64,000 bases of DNA from Liolophura sinensis. Lineage: Eukaryota > Mollusca > Polyplacophora > Chitonida > Chitonidae. The position numbers and the translations under genes were made by a program. The notes beneath the pieces are model-generated. The model was not told where the DNA came from. It ran no database searches and was given only the letters and a program-made list of their open reading frames with translations. Each line of letters opens with the position of its first letter. The first letter of the stretch is position 1. Below, piece by piece: positions 36,201-44,087 of this stretch. Where the stretch lies: positions 13,257,335-13,321,334 of the forward strand of contig NC_088297.1 of assembly GCF_032854445.1 (NCBI RefSeq). The letters run 5' to 3'.

Positions 36201-39200
36201 ATATATGCACACGTGAAAAAGAAGATGAAAGTGATTTGCCGGCAATGCAATGGAGATTTTTAAACACGCTTACACGTTTCAAAATTCTTCGGATATACTT
36301 TAAGAAAAAAAAAGATTGTTCAAAAGAAAATAATATTGAGAACAACAGCTGAAAAATTCTCAAGTATGGCTTTAATTTCCAATTAAATAAATAAATAAAC
36401 AAATACAAATCCAGCTTAGGATTAAGTTTTTGTTTTTTTTTTATTTACAGTTGCTTAGGGAACACAACCACAGCTACCTCCAATAAAACAGTCACATCCT
36501 GCGAGATTGAGAATCGCCCCAGTCTGGTTGCCATGGAGATCCACATTTTTGCGTTTTTTAGCGCGGGAATTATCATGAGCTCCTGGTCTTGGAATAAAGC
36601 GTCATTTAATGCCTGGGAGAGATTCCTCAGAAAGTAAGAGCACAGAATGGATACTAAAGATAATATATGCTCAAAAACAAAGAAAAATGCGCTATTTTCA
36701 TTCATGTCTTTTTTTCCCCCCCCCCCAAATATGGTGTGTATATTAAACTGTTTAAGACAATTTGTAGGATCATGATTTGGATGCAGTGCTCACTTGACTT
36801 TTGTTGTTTTTTGAAATATTGTGTGTGTGTGTGTGTGTTTTTTTTCAAAAAAAAAAATACTACACAAGAAAAATTGAAGGATCATGAATAGGAAAACAGC
36901 GCTTTTTTAAATTCTGAGGGAATTTTTGTTTGATTAATGTATGACCTCTGTAAAATATGACCAGATTTCTAAATTCTCATTTTCTGAATACAATATCATC
37001 TTCATCATCTGCTCTGAATCACCTAAATTATGTATAATTTTCTTTTCCAACTTTTCAGAATTTTCAACAAACCGTCCAATAAGCCTGTCAAACTGAGGAA
37101 ACACAAAATGATCGCCAGGGCATTTGAACGTCGGAAAGAAATGACCAACAATGGCCGCCTGTCAATCAGTTTCCAGAGTACCCATGACGACCCGCTAGGT
37201 AGGTGTGCCTATTATTTTATATACTGTAATTCTTCAACCTTTTTACAAGATGTTTATTGAGGCATATTCTGAGGGCATTATTCTGTGTAGACTGAAAAAA
37301 TTATACTTTCTCTGAATTAGCCCCCCCCCCCCCCTCAACTCAAGTGCTGTTTCACAAGGTGATATACTGATACACATGATAGGTCCATATTCAGATCTTT
37401 TTTGAATACTGTAAACCTTTTCAACCACTGAAGCACTTTTTTCAGTGGAATCTATGCATACAATTATTATGAAAACGAGACTATCATAAAATTGTCTGAA
37501 TTATTTCTCTGAATGTTACAAAATATTGGTTGCAGAGGCAGTTGAAAAGGTTGAAGAACTAGGGTACATAATGGCCAGAGGAAAAACATTTTTTTTTAAT
37601 TTGAATGTATATTTATTTATTTATTTGATTGGTGTTTTATGCCATACTCAAGAATATTTCACTTATACGACGGCGGCCAGCATTATGGTGGGTGGAAACC
37701 GGGCTGGGGAAACCCACGACCATCCGCAGGTTGCTGGCAGACCTTCCCACATACGGCCGGAGAGGAAGCCGGCATGAGCTGGACTTGAACTCACAGCGAC
37801 TGCATTGGTGAGAGACTCCTTGAGTCATTACGCTATGCTAGCGCGCTAACCAACTGAGCTAAATTTGAATAGGTGTGGCATGAAGGAACTCTGACTTAAA
37901 ACATTGTGTGTTCCACTGTTTGTTTTGTAGGTATGAAGTTTGAGTTGAACAGCGTGAGCTCGCGGGAAGTGTCGTCATCATTCGCAGCTGCGATGCCAAA
38001 GTTGGTACGGAGAAGAGGTGGCATGGTGCACCCTATAGCTGGGACGCTGCGACGATATTCAGACTCGGGTGAGACAAACACTTTCCTAATGCTGTGGTTG
38101 TGTTTTTAAAACAAAGAAACCAAGATCTCTGCTTGTGTTCTGTTTTAACAAAGAGGGAAGCTTTAATTCGGTTAATGTTGAAATACTCTGCTTTTCTTTT
38201 CTGTTATTTTACGATGATATGGCTGAAATATTGGCGATGTGACATTAAGCCTTAGTCGTTCATTCTTTTCTCTTACTAATTTGGAAGCTATGATTGTGCT
38301 TCTCTTGTAATGTAAACAAGGATGCTATGACGTCTGTTCTGTTTAGGTATTAAAACAAGGATGCTATGACGTCTGTTCTGTTTAGGTACTAAAACAAGGA
38401 TGCTATGACGTCTGTTCTGTTTAGGTATTAAAACAAGGATGCTATGACGTCTGTTCTGTTTATGTATTAAAACAAGGATGCTATGACGTCTGTTCTGTTT
38501 AGGTACTAAAACAAGGATGCTATGACGTCTGTTCTGTTTAGGTACTAAAACAAGGATGCTATGACATCTGTTCTGTTTATGTATTAAAACAAGGATGCTA
38601 TGACGTCTGTTCTGTTTAGGTACTAAAACAAGGATGCTATGATGTCTGTTCTGTTTAGGTACTAAAACAAGGATGCTATGACGTCTGTTCTGTTTATGTA
38701 TTAAAACAAGGATGCTATGACGTCTGTTCTGTTTAGGTACTAAAACAAGGATGCTATGACGTCTGTTCTGTTTAGGTACTAAAACAAGGATGCTATGACG
38801 TATGTTCTGTTTAAGTATTAAAACAAGGATGCTATGACGTCTGTTCTGTTTAGGTACTAAAACAAGGATGCTATGATGTCTGTTCTGTTTATGTATTAAA
38901 ACAAGGATGCTATGACGTCTGTTCTGTTTAGGTACTAAAACAAGGATGCTATGACGTCTGTTCTGTTTATGTATTAAAACAAGGATGCTATGACGTCTGT
39001 TCTGTATGTATTAAAACAAGGATGCTGTGACGTCTGTTCTGTTTAGGTACTAAAACAAGGATGCTATGACGTCTGTTCTGTTTAGGTATTAAAACAAGGA
39101 TGCTATGACGTCTGTCCTGTTTATTTATTAAAACAAGGATTCTGTAATGTCTGTTCTGTTTGTGTATTAAAACAAGGATGCTATAACATCTGTTCTGTTA

Positions 39201-40185
39201 GGTATTAAAGCAAGGAAATCAGGGAAAAAATGTCTTTGCTTCTGTTCTAATAAAATAGAACTTGAAGATGCAGTTCCATGCCTTTCTCAGACACTTTAAA
39301 ATGAGATACTCAATGAGTCAGATCCTTGAATTTTGTTTGTAGATTTTATTTATTTATTTATTTGTTGGAGTTATACACTGTATTGTAGACCATTTCACTT
39401 ACATGACAGCAGCCAGCCACTATGGTGGGAGGAAACTGGGCTGAGCCCAGAGGAAACCACAGCCATCTGTAGGCTTCTGGCAGACCTTCCCACATATGAC
39501 TGGAGAGGAAGCCAACATGAGGTACAGTTTTATGTAAATCTGACCTGTTTATGTATTTTCAGATATCGGATCTGTGGCCTCTAATCTTGGTAGACGTCGC
39601 TCAATCGAGTCTCAGCTGAGCCAGGCATTGCAGATCGTTGATCAACAGAAAGAGGAACTTCCTAAGAAAAAAAGGAAGAAGAAGAAGAAAAAGTTCAACC
39701 GAATCCGCCCCTTATTGGAGCCTATATCGCATGCCATGGCTGCAGCGCGCAAAGCCCATGGGTTGCCAAGGAGACGAGGCAGCGACACATCCGTCATCAG
39801 CAAAGCATCTGCCCACAGTATTCGCTTCTCGATAGAGCGCAATGGCGCTCCGCAGGGGTCTCGTCCATCATCCCAATCCTCTAGCTTGGAAAATGTGTCA
39901 GCGATTGATCTACCTTGCAAACCAACGGCAACTATCAACATACCTAAACCACATGTCACAAACTTCTCCATGTTCACAGCCAGCTCGCATCGCCCAAATC
40001 GCTTGGACCACATTGAACTCATTGACCTCTCTGCAGAGGGACCAATCACAGGCAGGGCCACACAGGTCAAAGTTGAAATGTCAGAGGTCGAGTTCCACAG
40101 AGAGGCTGGGGAACACAATGGTGGCTTCACAGATGACACACTTCACCTCTCTGATCAAGATGATTTGAGCTCAGTGGAGGCGTGA
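17777..40185 (+). CDS. SMO: SMO gene (11 coding exons): Smoothened, Hedgehog signal transducer
   Basis: Class F seven-pass membrane receptor that passes the Hedgehog signal from Patched to Gli/Ci (known for the family). Coding exons: 17777-18268, 25780-25992, 28876-29054, 32854-33073, 33541-33664, 34348-34440, 35631-35739, 36451-36633, 37059-37198, 37931-38068, 39563-40185; phases fit and give 837 residues (human 787). In order: signal peptide 1-34, with a second possible Met13 start; cysteine-rich Frizzled domain about 40-164; linker with [22 protein letters not shown]1-TM7 between about 217 and 524; conserved juxtamembrane [12 protein letters not shown]; a basic run 665-674; and a serine-rich tail. 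Trp522 aligns with human W535. The tail holds RRxS sites followed by serines at +3 and +6. The gene is stretched by arrays and SINEs in its introns. ATG context AAGATGG is good. Confidence 0.98.
19107..19235 (-). mobile_element. SINE family A tail part, cut by the 35-bp array
   Basis: GATTGGTGTTTTATGCCATA through AACCATCCGGAGGTTGCTGC, then the sequence switches abruptly at GCAGACCTGTCAGAGG into the minisatellite. Confidence 0.85.
19236..21415. repeat. 35-bp tandem array, about 62 copies (SMO intron 1)
   Basis: Unit GTTCATGTGGATGTGTTGTC then AGAGGTGTATGTTCT, with recurring variants (TGCCAGAGG, ATCAGAGG, ATTCCGTTCACGAGG, TCTGAGG). Variants recur in blocks, showing higher-order duplication. The plus strand is G/T-rich and nearly free of stops, giving long artificial open frames in all three frames. 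Confidence 0.98.
21416..22605. other. SMO intron 1 stretch without recognised features
   Basis: AT-rich unique-looking sequence. A short GTGAAAAGGTTGAAGATTAA near 22130 resembles a MITE-2 end. Nothing coding is visible. Confidence 0.5.
22606..22788. mobile_element. MITE-3 copy in SMO intron 1
   Basis: Begins TTAAAGGGGTACAGAATCGA and ends GATTTTGTATCCCGTTAA, inverted partners, with TTAA at both ends. Inner GCTGATTGGCTGAC pairs with CTAGCCAACCGG. Confidence 0.75.
23209..23367 (+). mobile_element. SINE family A, 5'-truncated
   Basis: CCGCCGTACGTGGGAAGGCC to CACCAATCAAATAAATAAAT; well preserved 3' half. Confidence 0.88.
23945..24205 (+). mobile_element. MITE-2 copy b
   Basis: GCTGTAATTCTTTTTGAATG on the left, CTGAAATTAGCCAACCCAAC in the middle, and AAAAGCTTGAGGAGTTAAGG on the right, matching the other MITE-2 copies. 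Confidence 0.6.
24961..25193 (+). mobile_element. SINE family A, near full length
   Basis: GGGGTTAGCATGCCATTACG, GTGAGTTCAAGCCCAGCTC (B box), TTTCACCATAATGCTGGC, and a tail that starts AATGAAATAAAATT. Confidence 0.85.
25218..25378 (+). repeat. Dispersed repeat R6 copy
   Basis: TTTGTGGTGCTGAAAAACTT, then CAATGTAACTCTCAAAATC and CAGGAAAAATTAAC. Shared with pieces at 48430, 49975, 56100 and 63537; no tRNA-like head or clear inverted ends seen. Confidence 0.55.
25508..25604 (+). mobile_element. SINE family A central fragment
   Basis: CACCAACCTGCTGATTGTCG to CTGGCTGCTGTCATATAAGT; both ends lost. Confidence 0.65.
25780..25992 (+). CDS. SMO: SMO exon 2 (linker and TM1)
   Basis: After a long T-tract and GCATTAG, encodes [20 protein letters not shown] through [21 protein letters not shown] to the first half of TM1 ([19 protein letters not shown]). 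Very close to the human [23 protein letters not shown]. Donor CTG|GTGAGT, phase 0. Confidence 0.97.
26155..26467. repeat. 61-bp tandem array, 5 near-identical copies (SMO intron 2)
   Basis: Unit GTGTGATATGGTATTGTAAT, CTTCATCCGTTTCACATGG, TTGCACGGTGTTTATTCAAC. Copies are almost base-perfect, so the expansion is recent. The unit resembles the left end of MITE-2 (TACTGTAATTCTTGAACCTT and on), and a MITE-2 body follows directly. Confidence 0.95.
26468..26640 (+). mobile_element. MITE-2 copy c (body)
   Basis: TATACTTTCTGTGAAGCCCT, GAAATTGGCCAATCCAACCA and AAAAGTTGCTCTTTCATG follow the 61-bp array in the order expected for MITE-2. Confidence 0.7.
27415..27690 (-). mobile_element. SINE family A, full length, reverse
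   Basis: On the minus strand, head GGGGGCCTTCGTGGCTCAAT, AAGTCTAGCTTATGCTGG region, and tail of ATAAATAAATAAAT. Preserves both the A box and the tail. Confidence 0.92.
28480..28793 (+). mobile_element. SINE family B, near full length
   Basis: GCGGTAGATCCAGGGCCAAA (B-box region), CCTCGCTTGGCGTTCAGCAT, and tail ACGTTAAACCCCAAGCACTC. Ends about 80 bases upstream of SMO exon 3. Confidence 0.9.
28876..29054 (+). CDS. SMO: SMO exon 3 (TM2)
   Basis: Encodes [20 protein letters not shown] to [15 protein letters not shown] plus GG. Contains TM2 ([17 protein letters not shown]). The donor GG|GTGAGC runs straight into SINE sequence, which has been triplicated just downstream. Confidence 0.97.
29055..29585 (+). 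mobile_element. SINE family A with head region tandemly triplicated, abutting SMO exon 3 donor
   Basis: Three copies (about 29060, 29200 and 29350) of a unit with GGTTAGTGTNCTAGCACACC, ACAATGATGTGGGAGCCTCT and AACCCATGCTGGCTCCC. The third runs on into the usual SINE 3' half (CAGTTTCCTCCCAGC, AAATATTCTTAAGTACGATA) and tail. The first copy starts within the exon 3 donor GTGAGC. Confidence 0.85.
29640..31495. repeat. About 79-bp AT-rich tandem array, about 23 copies (SMO intron 3)
   Basis: Unit AATTAAACAATAATGTATAC, CATTAAACTGAATGCCAAAG, AGTTTTGCATACCTGGTAAC, then a T-run and GCTTGAAAAA. Variation is mostly in T-run length and the TATACC/TATAGCG choice. Confidence 0.97.
31500..32282. other. SMO intron 3 remainder
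   Basis: No gene. Two partly similar blocks (around 31960 and 32080), each with CGTAGTGTGTCCG or CCTAGTGTGTCCG and a GCTGACCAATCA-like stretch, hint at an old repeat. I could not delimit it. Confidence 0.35.
32283..32404. repeat. 29-bp tandem repeat, 4 copies
   Basis: TTTGATACAACATTGTAACA followed by GTGTAGAAG, repeated four times with the last slightly shortened. Confidence 0.9.
32854..33073 (+). CDS. SMO: SMO exon 4 (TM3 and TM4)
   Basis: Completes a Gly codon, then [20 protein letters not shown] through [13 protein letters not shown] and [20 protein letters not shown]. These are the third and fourth membrane helices, with the conserved YAWH and KTSYFH motifs. Donor GAG|GTAATT, phase 0. 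Confidence 0.97.
33541..33664 (+). CDS. SMO: SMO exon 5 (second extracellular loop and TM5)
   Basis: Encodes [20 protein letters not shown] and [20 protein letters not shown]. The [13 protein letters not shown] loop is nearly identical to human SMO. The pyrimidine tract before the acceptor is made of short TTTCACTT repeats. Donor ATGG|GTAAGT, phase 1. Confidence 0.97.
34348..34440 (+). CDS. SMO: SMO exon 6 (third intracellular loop)
   Basis: Completes Gly, then [20 protein letters not shown] and [10 protein letters not shown] plus one base. Matches human [23 protein letters not shown]. Acceptor CTTTACAG, donor ATAG|GTATGT. Confidence 0.95.
34489..34770 (+). mobile_element. SINE family A, full length
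   Basis: Head GGGGCCTCCGTCCAGGCCAA, CCGCTACGGTCCTAAATGGG, CCATAATGCTGGCAGCCGTC and tail AATAAATAAACAAATAAATA. Begins about 50 bases after the SMO exon 6 donor. Confidence 0.9.
34925..35105. repeat. About 28-bp tandem repeat, 6 copies (SMO intron 6)
   Basis: Unit GTGAAAATACATGTGGAAAT then GTGTGCAA, with one short copy. Confidence 0.92.
35368..35588 (+). mobile_element. SINE family A, 5'-truncated, near SMO exon 7 acceptor
   Basis: GTGACCCAGGAGCCTCGCCC through GTGGGTTTCCCACGTGCTCT and GTGAAATATTCTTGAGCACA. Ends about 42 bases before exon 7. Confidence 0.87.
35631..35739 (+). CDS. SMO: SMO exon 7 (TM6)
   Basis: Encodes [20 protein letters not shown] then [15 protein letters not shown] plus TA. 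Human counterpart: [21 protein letters not shown]...FRDYV. Acceptor CTCTTTTCAG; donor TTTA|GTAAGT. A SINE ends about 45 bases upstream. Confidence 0.96.
36451..36633 (+). CDS. SMO: SMO exon 8 (third extracellular loop and TM7)
   Basis: Encodes Tyr (split), [20 protein letters not shown], then [20 protein letters not shown] and [15 protein letters not shown]. Holds TM7 and the Trp that aligns with the human oncogenic W535 position, seen here in its normal form. Also carries two potential N-glycosylation sites (NTT, NKT) in the loop. Confidence 0.97.
37059..37198 (+). CDS. SMO: SMO exon 9 (juxtamembrane tail)
   Basis: Encodes [20 protein letters not shown] then [20 protein letters not shown] and THDDPL plus one base. 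The [12 protein letters not shown] stretch matches human KMIAKAFSKRHE. Acceptor AACTTTTCAG, donor CTAG|GTAGGT. Confidence 0.96.
37227..37566. mobile_element. MITE-2 copy d, enlarged or disrupted
   Basis: Ends TACTGTAATTCTTCAACCTT and AAAAGGTTGAAGAACTAGGG are inverted partners. The left interior matches MITE-2 (GAGGGCATTATTCTGTGTAG); the middle contains a poly-C run at about 37320-37335 and unrelated sequence. Confidence 0.6.
37608..37861 (-). mobile_element. SINE family A, reverse, near SMO exon 10 acceptor
   Basis: TTATTTATTTATTTGATTGG tail through GGCATGAGCTGGACTTGAAC to the head AGCGCGCTAACCAACTGAGC. Ends about 70 bases before exon 10. Confidence 0.92.
37931..38068 (+). CDS. SMO: SMO exon 10 (C-tail)
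   Basis: Encodes [20 protein letters not shown] and [20 protein letters not shown] then RYSDS plus one base. Human counterpart [29 protein letters not shown]. Includes an RRYS (residues 625-628) PKA-type site. Donor TCGG|GTGAGA. Confidence 0.96.
38330..39220. repeat. 39-bp tandem array, about 22 copies (SMO intron 10)
   Basis: Unit TGTTCTGTTTAGGTACTAAA then ACAAGGATGCTATGACGTC. Each unit holds an acceptor-like TTCTGTTTAG|G and TGACGTC, seven of eight bases of a CRE. Alternation of GGTACT, GGTATT and ATGTATT variants shows recent local copying. Confidence 0.97.
39345..39521 (-). mobile_element. SINE family A, reverse, near SMO exon 11 acceptor
   Basis: TTTATTTATTTATTTGTTGG tail, CAGCAGCCAGCCACTATGG, and ACTGGAGAGGAAGCCAACAT; 5' half missing. 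Ends about 40 bases before exon 11. Confidence 0.87.
39563..40185 (+). CDS. SMO: SMO exon 11 (basic run, phospho-tail, stop)
   Basis: 206 codons and TGA at 40183-40185. It begins with Asp (split), [20 protein letters not shown], then a lysine-rich run (residues 665-674) that matches the human GRKKKRRKRKK. The middle has [14 protein letters not shown], and the end is acidic: [15 protein letters not shown]. The last 17 or so codons and the stop codon are the first unit of a degenerate 55-bp tandem array that continues into the 3' UTR. Confidence 0.95.
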
Positions 40186-40745
40186 CTGAAATGACATTTG
40201 ATCTCTTTCTCAAGATGATTTTGAGCTTAGTGGAAGTGTGACTGACAAGACATTTCACCTTTCTGACCAGGATGATGTGAGTCGAGTGGAGGCGTGACAA
40301 GAGACTCGCTGATCTGGAGGATATGAGCATAGTGGAGGTGTTACTGACAAGACATTTGTCTTCTCTGACCAGGAGGAAGTGAGCGCAGTGGAGGCTTGAG
40401 TGACGAGACATTACACTTCTCTGATAGGAGGTCCTGAACTTAGCAAAGACATGGCAGAAGAGACATTTGACCTCTCTGACGAGGATGATGCGAGATCAGC
40501 GGAGGCGTGACACGAGACATATCACTGCTCTTACCAGGAGGATTTGAGCTCAGTTGAGGCATGACTGACGAGATGTTTACCCTCTCTGACTAGGAGGTTC
40601 TGAGCTTAGTGGCGGCAAAACAGACAAGACATTTCACCTCTCTGACCAGGAGAGTTTGAGCTTAGTGAAGGCATAACAGACAAGACATTTCACATCTCTG
40701 ACCAGAGGATTGGAGCTTAGTGGAGGTATGACAGACAAGACATGT
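40132..40745 (+). repeat. About 55-bp degenerate tandem array founded on the SMO stop-codon region
   Basis: Unit CAAGACATTTCACCTCTCTG, ACCAGGAGGATTTGAGCTTA, GTGGAGGCGTGACTGA, about 11 copies. The first copy is the coding end (TTCACCTCTCTGATCAAGAT ... GTGGAGGCGTGACTGA), so the SMO stop TGA lies inside the unit. Later copies are noncoding and drift in length from 49 to 57. Confidence 0.92.
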
Positions 40746-40749
40746 AGGG

Positions 40750-41410
40750 TTTAGACCACTATTCAGCAAACCATCAAGGTATAGGTCACTGTCAAGTAAA
40801 ACGTCATGGTATAGGCCACTGTCCAGCAAACCGTAAGGGTATAAGCCATTGTCCATCAAAATTTCAGGCTATAGGCCATAGGCAACTGTCCAGCAAACTT
40901 TAAGGGTATAGCCCACTGTCCAAAAAACCTTCAGGATATAGGCAACTGTCCAGCAAACTTTTGGGGTATAGCCCACTGTCCAGCAAACCTTTGGGATATA
41001 GGCAACTGTCCAGCAAACTTTCGGGGTATAGCCCACCGTCCAGCAAGCCTTCAGGATATAGGCAACTGTCCAGCAAACTTCCAGGGTATAGGCCACTGTC
41101 CAGCAAACCTTCGGGGTATAGGCCACCGTCCAGCAAACTTTCAGGATATAGGCCACTGTCCAGCAAACCTTCGGGGTATCGGCCACTGCCCAGCAAGCCT
41201 TCAGGATATAGGCAACTGTCCAGCAAACTTCCAGGATATAGGCCACTGTCCAGCAAACCTTCGGGGTATAGGCCACCGTCCAGCAAACTTTCAGGATATA
41301 GGCCACTGTCCAGCAAATCTTCGGGGCATCGGCCACTGCCCAGCAAACTTTCAGGATATAGGCAACTGTCCAGCAAACCTTCAGGACATAGGCAACTTTC
41401 GGGGTATAGG
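40750..41410. repeat. 30-bp tandem array, about 22 copies (SMO 3' flank)
   Basis: Unit CACTGTCCAGCAAACCTTCA then GGATATAGGC, with GGGGTATAGG and CAACTG variants that recur in a roughly 180-bp higher-order pattern between about 41035 and 41350. The 30-bp length keeps frames open on both strands. Confidence 0.95.
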
Positions 41411-43318
41411 CTTACCAAAGCAATTATTTCGGGTAAAGGCGTACAGAACTTCATTATGGTCATTGAGTTTGTTACAACAATAGTTTTACATTGTTTCATC
41501 AGTTCTAAGTTGATGTTAAATTCACGTGTGTTATATTGGTGCATATACAGCATACTTGTGTGTAAAATGCACAGTTCAGTGCCCTATGCTGATAAGTTCA
41601 CAGTAGACTACAAAGTGTGAAGTGCTAATTGTTATGATGTGGAATATTTGTGTGATTTTTTTGTTGTTGATGAGCCTATTTGTAAAGCAGCCAAATAGGC
41701 TCTATTTGTAAAGCAGCCGATACATCATGTACAGTCAGATGTAACAAGAGAGCCTGCATAATTTGTCCTATTCCACATGGCCATTGTTGACAATGATCCA
41801 GCTCACTGTAGTGGGGAGAACAGCTTTTCCTGAGAAATGGTAATTCAGGTCCAAGCTGGACTAACCATTGTTCTGTTGTAACTTCATGTAAATGCATATC
41901 TAACTATCCAACAGGTTTGCCAACAAAATGCCATTGCAAAGGCAGAAATGACCTAAGGACACTTTTTTCCAAAATGCCTTTAAGGAAGAAAATTTTCCCT
42001 GCATTCACATTTTATTCGTGAATTTTATTGAGCTAGTTGAGGGCGGGGGGAGGCATTAGAAGGGGGTTACAAGCTACATGGCACCTGCTGCAGCCTGCTT
42101 ACTTCTGTTCAAAATTGATCACTTAGACCAGTCTTTTGTCTACTTTAATTTCGAAGTGTTTGTTGTGCCAAGCCACATCTTTCTGGTTGTGCCTGTGTTG
42201 TGCCCCGACATTCGTGTGTATCATTGTACCCCCTGGAACACTAATTCGGAGCCCTGGCCATCAATCGGCCAATTACATACCTGTCATGCCATCTTCATCC
42301 AGTTGTCCTGTTACACTGTGGTTAAAATTTTTTAGGAAAAATTCTTTATTGGGCAGCATATGAAAATGTCAAGTTTTCAGGCACTGGGTTTGTTTAGTTA
42401 ATGTTACCAGCATTTCACCTTACAGGTAGAGTTACTGGTCGTAACTCTACAGTGACAATATATTGTCATGTACAATGTAGTTGTATTGTTATGAAAATGT
42501 TTTTCACACGAGCTTAATCGTGCCATTTTACAATGTTACGCTACGCCTAAAAAAAAAATTTTAACAAAAGTACAAAGAGGAAATTTGGAATCCAAGACTA
42601 TGGACTCTGATGATGTCTATTCTGGTATTCATGTCAACAAAGATTTTAACAGCATTAGGGATACTGCCTTTTTTTATGTAAAATCCATCTTTTTTTATGC
42701 AATCTTGCACATTCTACAGCATATCATTTAAAACAAGGTCTCAGTATCCTAGCCGTCCAGTGTTACCATTATGCTTGTAATATGCTTTTTCAAAATCATT
42801 ACCATAGCATTACCATTGCGCTTGCATTTTGCTAAATATCATTGCCATTGTGTGTTTGTTATGTCATTTTTAAGAAAATTGTTTGCCGTTAACATAGTTG
42901 TGGCAAGTGCTTCTGGCATATTTGATATTTTGTGAAGTCTGTGAAAAACTTTTCAAATTATATCACCATGTTTTGATACTATTTTATTTTTTTACCAGTC
43001 TGCGCATTACAAACAAGAGAAGCATTTTAAAGGCCTGAGGTCTTGTATACCAAAACCATGTTTTTTTTTTTTTTTGTGCTAAATAATAAGGTATACAGAG
43101 TGCATGCATAATTATTATATTGTAAGTTGTTTTTAACAGCATAATAGACTAGAATAGCATAATGTAAATTTGTATCTTTGTTTTCGTTGCTGTTTGAATT
43201 TGTTCACTGTTCTGCATTATGTTTTCTTCAACTGTCTAAAATTCACAGTTATCTCATGATATGTTCATAAAGCTTGTTTTATGTCCTTACAATATGTATA
43301 TTCACACATTGATTAGTT

Positions 43319-43420
43319 ATTTTGTTAATACCAAGTGGGGTCTATTTTGTTAATACCAAGTGGGGTCTATTTTCTTAACACCAAGTGGGGTCTATTTTCT
43401 TAACACCAAGTGGGGTGTAT
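43319..43420. repeat. 25-bp tandem repeat, 4 copies
   Basis: TATTTTGTTAATACCAAGTG then GGGTC; two copies carry CTTAACACC in place of GTTAATACC. Confidence 0.92.
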
Positions 43421-43976
43421 GAAAAGACAAATCATGTAAGGTAAATGACCTAAAATTTCGTCCATGACTAATTTGCTCATTTGCCAGATTCTTAAGAGCT
43501 CTGTTGATATCAGAAAGGCATTTTGAGGTTTGTTTAGGAAATAGGGTGATATCCTACTGTAATAAATGTCAGTTTCAGTGCTTAAATTAATTTTTTATAA
43601 CATTTATGCGTTTTCAATAATACACGTTTGTTGTCTTTGTTCAGACAGCAACACTAAAATTTTACAAGGCCATCTTACACCTTGCAAGTTCACCAGGTGT
43701 AAGAGCTTACTGATCATCAAAGTCAATTTTTCCGACTTTAATAACACGATCTCACATTTGACTGGCCACCAAAAATCTCACAGACTGCATATCAAGGGAA
43801 AGATAATCTCCACTGGTTTTTTACATCTACAAATGTATTTACAACTTTATTGAGTGTATCAGCCAAGTTCAAATTTGGAGTTCAGTTTGGTGGACAAAAT
43901 GCCCATTTTTTCAATCACCTTTTCTGTCATGTTTGTTAAGATATTTACATAGTTTACTTGTAAATATTTAGTCCTT

Positions 43977-43982
43977 AATAAA
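43977..43982 (+). promoter_or_regulatory. Candidate SMO polyadenylation signal
   Basis: AATAAA followed by a T/GT-rich stretch. It is the last good signal before the MITE at 44088. Another AATAAA lies at 43561-43566. If used, the SMO 3' UTR would be about 3.8 kb. Confidence 0.3.
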
Positions 43983-44087
43983 TGTATATTTCTCAATTTG
44001 CTTTTGTTGTCTCATTATAGTATTAAGCATTTCAGTGGTGGGATGCATATATGTGTACAACCTACCTTCCTCTTTAATCGCTATTAG

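Larger units (their letters stand above)
41411..44087. other. SMO 3' flank, probable 3' UTR
   Basis: AT-rich, no coding signal. A short direct repeat (CTATTTGTAAAGCAGCC) occurs twice near 41680-41715. Two AATAAA signals lie at 43561 and 43977. The rest shows nothing I recognise. Confidence 0.4.

Noticed and set aside
40869-41620. Repeated open frames in both directions after SMO (YRPLSSKPSG and CWTVAYILKV types)
   Set aside because: A 30-bp array downstream of the SMO stop; no start context, no homology.
42078-42363. Two overlapping frames of 75-85 codons
   Set aside because: No homology, no splice context, in the SMO 3' flank; overlapping in two frames, as expected by chance.
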